Assembly: GCA_947853245.1 (NCBI GenBank)
Contig: CANTWP010000030.1
Location: 1 to 9,502, forward strand
Direction of reading: 5' to 3'
DNA: 9,502 nt
Source of the DNA: an uncultured Bacilli bacterium
Lineage (GTDB): Bacteria > Bacillota_I > Bacilli_A > RF39 > UBA660
Positions 5,997 through 9,502 of the stretch are shown piece by piece (within the stretch, counting starts at the first letter, position 1; the number at the start of each line of letters is the position of its first letter). The notes beneath the pieces are model-generated. The model did not search any database. It was not told where the DNA came from and worked only from the letters and a program-made list of their open reading frames with translations. Position numbers and translations under genes: made by a program.

Positions 5997-6551
5997 TTAA
6001 GATGTTACAGCTGTTACTTGGCCATATTGGAACTCAAACTGAATAGATATAAATTTGTCTTCATCTGTGACAGGGTATGTTCCATTATAAGTAAAAGTTA
6101 AATTTAACGTCTTATTATCTTTAGCTAGTAGAATATCTCCTGGATTTATAGTAGATCCATCACTATAAGTTAGACTATATCCTATTTTATATGTTGCATA
6201 TTCAGATGCATTTGCTGGTCCCCACTTTAATAATTTAGCATCTATAGTACCACCATTTACTATTTTAAATGAATAAGTAATACTATCACCAGGTTGAGTT
6301 AAGGATGCATAAATATTTAATGTTTTATTATCATTTAATAGTTCTACTTTTTCTGATTTAGCAGAACCAGTAGTATTATATACCGAAGGTGAATTCAAAT
6401 AAATATACCAAGTTCCGCCCTTTTGATTAACATTACCACTTACTATTAATTGAGAATTTAAAGCAGCATACGCTACTGTCACAGTAAATACTAAAAGGGC
6501 TATTGTTGACATTACGATATACTTAATTTTTTTATTTTTATCTCTCCTCAT
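5997..6551 (-). CDS. Exported surface protein, TasA/camelysin-like features
   Basis: This 184-residue protein starts with a basic segment (MRRDKNKKIK) and one hydrophobic stretch (about 11-31) ending in VAYAAL, which looks like a signal peptide or N-terminal anchor. The rest is polar, Asn/Thr/Tyr-rich and predicted mostly beta. It includes LTQPGDSITYSFKIVNGGTIDAKL (about 84-107), a pattern seen in TasA/camelysin and SipW-dependent secreted proteins, where a PGD motif precedes a strand and an N-G-T turn. No LPxTG anchor or catalytic motif is visible, and there is only weak Gly/Asn repetition. The ATG at 6551 follows AGGAAGG with good spacing. It has its own promoter and is divergent from the CPBP protease gene. 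The family link is inferred from pattern. Export is more certain than function. Confidence 0.8.
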   Translation of the reverse strand: MRRDKNKKIKYIVMSTIALLVFTVTVAYAALNSQLIVSGNVNQKGGTWYIYLNSPSVYNTTGSAKSEKVELLNDNKTLNIYASLTQPGDSITYSFKIVNGGTIDAKLLKWGPANASEYATYKIGYSLTYSDGSTINPGDILLAKDNKTLNLTFTYNGTYPVTDEDKFISIQFEFQYGQVTAVTS

Positions 6552-6574
6552 AACTCTACCTTCCTATCTTATAC

Positions 6575-6628
6575 ATATAGTAATTTTATCATAAGAATTA
6601 AATATATTCAAGTATATAGTAATTTTAT
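6575..6628. repeat. 15-bp direct repeat flanking the exported-protein promoter
   Basis: The sequence ATATAGTAATTTTAT occurs exactly at 6575-6589 and 6614-6628, an offset of 39 bp. One copy covers the -10 of the minus-strand promoter and the other lies just upstream of its -35. Such placement would suit an operator pair, but the sequence is pure A/T apart from one G, so chance or slippage cannot be excluded. Confidence 0.6.
6583..6611 (-). promoter_or_regulatory. Promoter of the exported-protein gene
   Basis: TTGAAT (6611..6606), a 17-nt spacer and TAAAAT (6588..6583) preceded by TGA form a good extended -10 sigma-A promoter. Transcription would start near 6576, leaving a 5' UTR of roughly 25 nt. 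Confidence 0.75.
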
Positions 6629-6634
6629 TTTTTG

Positions 6635-6663
6635 TTTTGTTAACATTAAAAATAGTGTATAAT
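6635..6663 (+). promoter_or_regulatory. Probable promoter of the CPBP protease gene
   Basis: A perfect TATAAT at 6658-6663 lies 5 nt before the AGGAGG of the downstream gene. The hexamer 17 nt upstream (TTTTGT, 6635-6640) is a poor -35. If used, the transcript would start at or inside the ribosome binding site, giving a very short leader. This makes the element less certain than its -10 suggests. Confidence 0.4.
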
Positions 6664-6682
6664 AAATTAGGAGGATAAATTT

Positions 6683-7606
6683 ATGACAAAAAAGAAACAT
6701 ATTGAAAACAGAAAAACAAATACTTTAAAAACAGTAATATTCTTATACTTATTTTTAATAGTTATTCCATTTTTTATTATAGATCTTGGAGGGTATACTA
6801 TTACTTGTAAACCAATTATAGTAAGTACTATATCATTTTTCTATAGTTTACTTAGTTTTTTAATAGCGATACTAACTTATAAAAACTTAAATAAATTAAA
6901 AGATAAAGATTTTGAAATAAGAAATTCTTCTTTAAAAAAAGGACTATTAGTAATATTTATTTATTTTTTTACATCTGAATTTGAAGCTATACCACTTCTA
7001 CTATTAACAAAAGATATTAATACATTACCATTATTCGTTAAAACTATATATTTAAGTATATATGAGATACTTCAAATTAGTTTAATAATTTTTATTCTAA
7101 AAGATGAAATAAAAAAATGTATTAAAGATATCAAAAAAAATCATAAACAATACTTTGCTAGCTGTGGTAAATATTATTTATTTGCGATAATTATTATGAT
7201 GTGTAGTAATTTAATAATTAGTTTTATTAATTCTGGGAATATTGCTGGTAATGAACAAGCAGTCAGAAATGCTCTTAAAACGGCTCCATTATATATGTAT
7301 TTTAGTGCTGTTATAATTGCACCTATTCTAGAAGAATTAACTTTTAGACAAGGAATTAGAAATATATTCTCTAATAATAAAACTTTCATCATTACATCTG
7401 GTCTTGTCTTTGGTGGATTGCATCTATTAGGTAATATCAATAGCGCCATTGATTTACTTTATTTAATTCCTTATTCTGTACCTGGTTTTGCATTTGCTTA
7501 TATGCTTACTAAAACAGATAATGTTCTAGTCCCAATTGGCTTTCATTTCTTACATAATGGAATTACAATGTCTCTACAAATATTATTAATGTTTTTGGGA
7601 GCCTAG
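6683..7606 (+). CDS. CPBP-family intramembrane glutamic protease (CAAX protease/Abi family)
   Basis: This multi-pass membrane protein of 307 residues carries the three CPBP/Rce1 motifs: EELTFR (Glu217, Glu218, Arg222), FGGLH (Phe243, His247) and HFLHN (His288, Asn292). All catalytic positions are kept. The N-terminal half has about four to five hydrophobic segments (about 17-35, 44-65, 86-108, 122-139, 163-182), and the catalytic part adds several more. Bacterial members include bacteriocin self-immunity and peptide-processing proteases, but the substrate here is unknown. The ATG at 6683 has a perfect AGGAGG 8 nt upstream. It is followed after 42 nt by a metallophosphoesterase gene and probably shares its transcript. 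No bacteriocin or peptide-precursor gene is adjacent. The nearest exported protein is the divergent one at 5997-6551. Confidence 0.92.
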   Translation: MTKKKHIENRKTNTLKTVIFLYLFLIVIPFFIIDLGGYTITCKPIIVSTISFFYSLLSFLIAILTYKNLNKLKDKDFEIRNSSLKKGLLVIFIYFFTSEFEAIPLLLLTKDINTLPLFVKTIYLSIYEILQISLIIFILKDEIKKCIKDIKKNHKQYFASCGKYYLFAIIIMMCSNLIISFINSGNIAGNEQAVRNALKTAPLYMYFSAVIIAPILEELTFRQGIRNIFSNNKTFIITSGLVFGGLHLLGNINSAIDLLYLIPYSVPGFAFAYMLTKTDNVLVPIGFHFLHNGITMSLQILLMFLGA

Positions 7607-7648
7607 ATTTTTTTTACAATATGTGATAGGATCTCTTTAGGTGGAATT

Positions 7649-8512
7649 ATGAAAGAAAAAAGAAATCATCCTATTTTAAAGTTTCTATTTATTATTTTAT
7701 TAATTATATTTTCTTTTCTACTTTATAGTAGATTTGTATCGACTAGTGGTTTAAAAATAAAAGAATATAAAATTACTAATTCAATTATTACTGATAATAT
7801 CAATGGTTTTAAAATCGTACATCTAAGTGATATTCATTATGGTAGTATAATTAATAGTAAAAAATTAGAAAAAATTGTTGATAAAATTAATTTAATAAAT
7901 CCTGATATCGTTGTTATTACAGGAGATCTAATCGATAAAGATACTAAATTAACTAATGAAGATCGAATTTCTATAATCAATAATTTAACTAAGATAAATG
8001 CAAGTATCGGTAAATACGCAATTAGAGGTAATCATGATTATAACTTTAATGAATGGGAAAGCATTATCGTTAATGGAGGCTTTACTAATTTAGATAATAA
8101 TTATGACTATATATATAAAGATGGATACGATCCAATACTTATTGCGGGTCTTAGTTCTCTAGTAGATAAAGAAGATGTTATTAATCGTTTTAACAAATTA
8201 AATAATAATATTAATAATAGTAAAATTAATTCTATTTACAATATCTTATTAGTTCATGAAACTGACTTTGTAGATAATATAGATATATCTAAATACAATC
8301 TAATATTAGGAGGACACTCCCATAATGGCCAAGTAAGACTTCCATTTATTGGAGCAATCATTAAACCAAAGGAATCTCAAAAATATTATGATGAATACTA
8401 TAAATTAGATAATACCGACTTTTATATTTCTAGTGGCTTGGGTACATCAGAATTAGACTTTAGATTCTTTAATCGTCCTTCATTTAATTTCTATCGTTTA
8501 AATAACAAATAA
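7649..8512 (+). CDS. Membrane-anchored metallophosphoesterase, YkuE/YaeI-like
   Basis: A calcineurin-like phosphoesterase of 287 residues with an N-terminal membrane anchor (about 10-26), so the enzyme probably faces outward. The two-metal site motifs appear in order: DIH (Asp61, His63), GDL (Asp93), GNHD (Asn128, His129), VHE (His203) and GGHSHNGQVRLP (His223, His225). The GHSHNGQ(V/I)RLP form is typical of the YkuE/YaeI subgroup, which acts on phosphodiester or phospholipid-type substrates. The exact substrate cannot be told. The C-terminal SSGLGTSELDFRFFNRPS segment is also typical. The ATG at 7649 has TAGGTGG close upstream (spacing is short, about 4 nt). The 42-nt gap from the protease gene has a T-run but no hairpin, so co-transcription is likely. 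Confidence 0.92.
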   Translation: MKEKRNHPILKFLFIILLIIFSFLLYSRFVSTSGLKIKEYKITNSIITDNINGFKIVHLSDIHYGSIINSKKLEKIVDKINLINPDIVVITGDLIDKDTKLTNEDRISIINNLTKINASIGKYAIRGNHDYNFNEWESIIVNGGFTNLDNNYDYIYKDGYDPILIAGLSSLVDKEDVINRFNKLNNNINNSKINSIYNILLVHETDFVDNIDISKYNLILGGHSHNGQVRLPFIGAIIKPKESQKYYDEYYKLDNTDFYISSGLGTSELDFRFFNRPSFNFYRLNNK

Positions 8513-8537
8513 AAATTTGACATTAAGTCAAATTTTT
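8511..8537. terminator. Bidirectional terminator between convergent genes
   Basis: The arms AAAAATTTGAC (8511-8521) and GTCAAATTTTT (8527-8537) are perfect complements around a 5-nt loop. The A-run on one side and T-run on the other let it work in both directions: for the metallophosphoesterase transcript (plus) and for spoIVA (minus, stop codon 10 nt away). The 5' arm begins inside the TAA stop of the phosphoesterase gene. Confidence 0.85.
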
Positions 8538-8546
8538 ATATTTCTA

Positions 8547-9502
8547 TTAAAAAACAATTGCGATTAAATTACCAGAACCTTTATTTACTAGTTTAGAAAG
8601 AGTTTGTTGTAACTTATATCGAGCATTTTCTGGTAGCATAGAGAGTTTAGCTTGAATTCCTTCTTTAACAATCACATCTAAACTACGACCAAAGATTTCA
8701 CTTTTCCAGATACTATCAGCATCGTTATCATAATCTTTCATAATATAATTTATTAATTCTTTACTTTGTAATTCTGAACCAATTATAGGTTCAAAAGTTG
8801 ATTCTACATCTACTCTAACCATATGAATAGATGGTGCTACTGCTTTTAATTTAATACCATAGCGACTACCTTGCTTGATTATTTCTGGAGTATCCAATTT
8901 CATATCAGCAAGAGTTGGCGATGCTACTCCGTAACCAGTTGTTTTAACCATTTTAAGAGCAGTCTTTATTTGATCATACTCAGTCTTAGCCTCATTATAT
9001 TCTTGAAACATATTAAGTAATTGCGTCTTACTAGTAATATCAACACCAATAATTTCTTTTAAAACTCGATTATACAAATCATCTGGTGCTTGTAAAGATA
9101 CTGTTACTTCTCCAGTTGCGGTATTGACATCTGATAGATATGCTTTACTAATATATTCACAATCACTAAAATGCGCAGTGATATTTTCAACATCTCTAAG
9201 TTTATCTACTTCAATAACACTTTCTCTTATCTTCTCAATATAGACCTTTTTTAACCAGTTATCTGGATTTAAACATGCAATCCATTCTGGCATATTTACT
9301 TTTACTTCTAATACTGGAAATTCATAAAGTGCTTCTCTTAAAATAGAATAAATATCCTTTTCTACCATTTGTTCTACACTAACTGGTAAAACAGGAACAC
9401 CATAATTATCTTTTAAGCTCTCCGCTAATCTCTCGGTTTCTGGTAACATCGGATGGGTAGAATTCAAAAGTACTATAAATGGTTTACCTATTTCTTTTAA
9501 TT
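8547..9502 (-). CDS. spoIVA: Stage IV sporulation protein A, C-terminal two-thirds (cut by window edge)
   Basis: SpoIVA is the ATPase that polymerises on the forespore surface to form the basement layer of the spore coat and is held there by SpoVM. The visible 317 residues run from KEIGKPFIVLLNSTHP to the C-terminal LVNKGSGNLIAIVF. Family segments include VPVLPVSVEQM, LREALYEFPVLEVKVNMPEW, AKTEYDQIKTALKMVKTTGYGVASPTLADM, GSRYGIKLKAVAPSIHMVRVDVES and IFGRSLDVIVKEGIQAKLSMLPENARYKL. The first roughly 175 residues with the Walker A site lie beyond 9502. The frame stays open to the edge, so a TTG at 9467 is an internal Leu codon rather than the start. Residues are closely similar to Bacillus SpoIVA, with no sign of decay. 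It implies a sporulation programme, but other spore genes are not in view. Confidence 0.97.
   Translation of the reverse strand, partial: LKEIGKPFIVLLNSTHPMLPETERLAESLKDNYGVPVLPVSVEQMVEKDIYSILREALYEFPVLEVKVNMPEWIACLNPDNWLKKVYIEKIRESVIEVDKLRDVENITAHFSDCEYISKAYLSDVNTATGEVTVSLQAPDDLYNRVLKEIIGVDITSKTQLLNMFQEYNEAKTEYDQIKTALKMVKTTGYGVASPTLADMKLDTPEIIKQGSRYGIKLKAVAPSIHMVRVDVESTFEPIIGSELQSKELINYIMKDYDNDADSIWKSEIFGRSLDVIVKEGIQAKLSMLPENARYKLQQTLSKLVNKGSGNLIAIVF

Noticed and set aside
7174..7449. Minus-strand open frame within the protease gene
   Set aside because: It lies opposite the conserved catalytic motifs of the CPBP protease and has no independent support.
9465..9467. TTG as the start of spoIVA
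   Set aside because: The frame continues without a stop to the window edge with conserved SpoIVA residues (KEIGKPFIVLL), so the codon is an internal Leu.
1..9502. CRISPR array, insertion sequence, prophage or defence island
   Set aside because: No regularly spaced repeats, transposase, integrase or known defence genes were seen. The content is mostly conserved core genes.

Overview
The window is AT-rich chromosomal DNA from a Gram-positive bacterium of the Bacillota, most likely a Bacilli lineage near Erysipelotrichia or Mollicutes. The evidence is a strongly A/T-biased codon choice, the rimP-nusA-ylxR-infB-rbfA gene order, Bacilli-type tmRNA, strong AGGAGG ribosome binding sites, and a spoIVA gene, which points to an endospore-forming ancestry. 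TGG encodes Trp and TGA is a normal stop, so this is not a UGA-reassigned mollicute. Species-level identity cannot be read from the window.

Layout, left to right. Positions 1-445 hold the tmRNA gene ssrA (minus strand) with its terminator and promoter. Positions 464-1054 hold an unrecognised two-helix membrane protein (minus), packed between the end of the translation operon and ssrA. Positions 1118-5979 hold a minus-strand transcription/translation operon, in transcription order: promoter, leader hairpin, short rimP, nusA, ylxR (rnpM), a dCMP deaminase gene, infB, rbfA, terminator. Positions 5997-6551 hold a minus-strand exported protein resembling TasA/camelysin-type surface proteins. A 131-bp divergent promoter region follows. 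Then come two plus-strand genes: a CPBP-family intramembrane protease (6683-7606) and a membrane-anchored metallophosphoesterase (7649-8512). A bidirectional terminator separates these from the 3' two-thirds of spoIVA (minus), which runs off the right edge.

The central operon links transcription elongation and antitermination (NusA) to 30S maturation (RimP, RbfA), initiation (IF2) and YlxR/RnpM, with ssrA ribosome rescue next door. Its genes are tightly coupled. rimP and nusA overlap by 8 nt, and the ribosome binding sites of ylxR, the deaminase gene and rbfA lie across the end of the preceding gene. Two departures stand out: RimP stops where its C-terminal domain should begin, and the usual ylxQ (L7Ae-like) position holds a dCMP deaminase.

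No defence system, mobile element, CRISPR array or obviously novel multi-gene system is visible. The points worth following up are the ssrA tag ending in AFA (as in mollicute tags), the shortened RimP, the deaminase substitution, the uncharacterised ssrA-linked membrane protein, several promoter/terminator/stop-codon overlaps, and a repeated 15-mer around the promoter of the exported protein.
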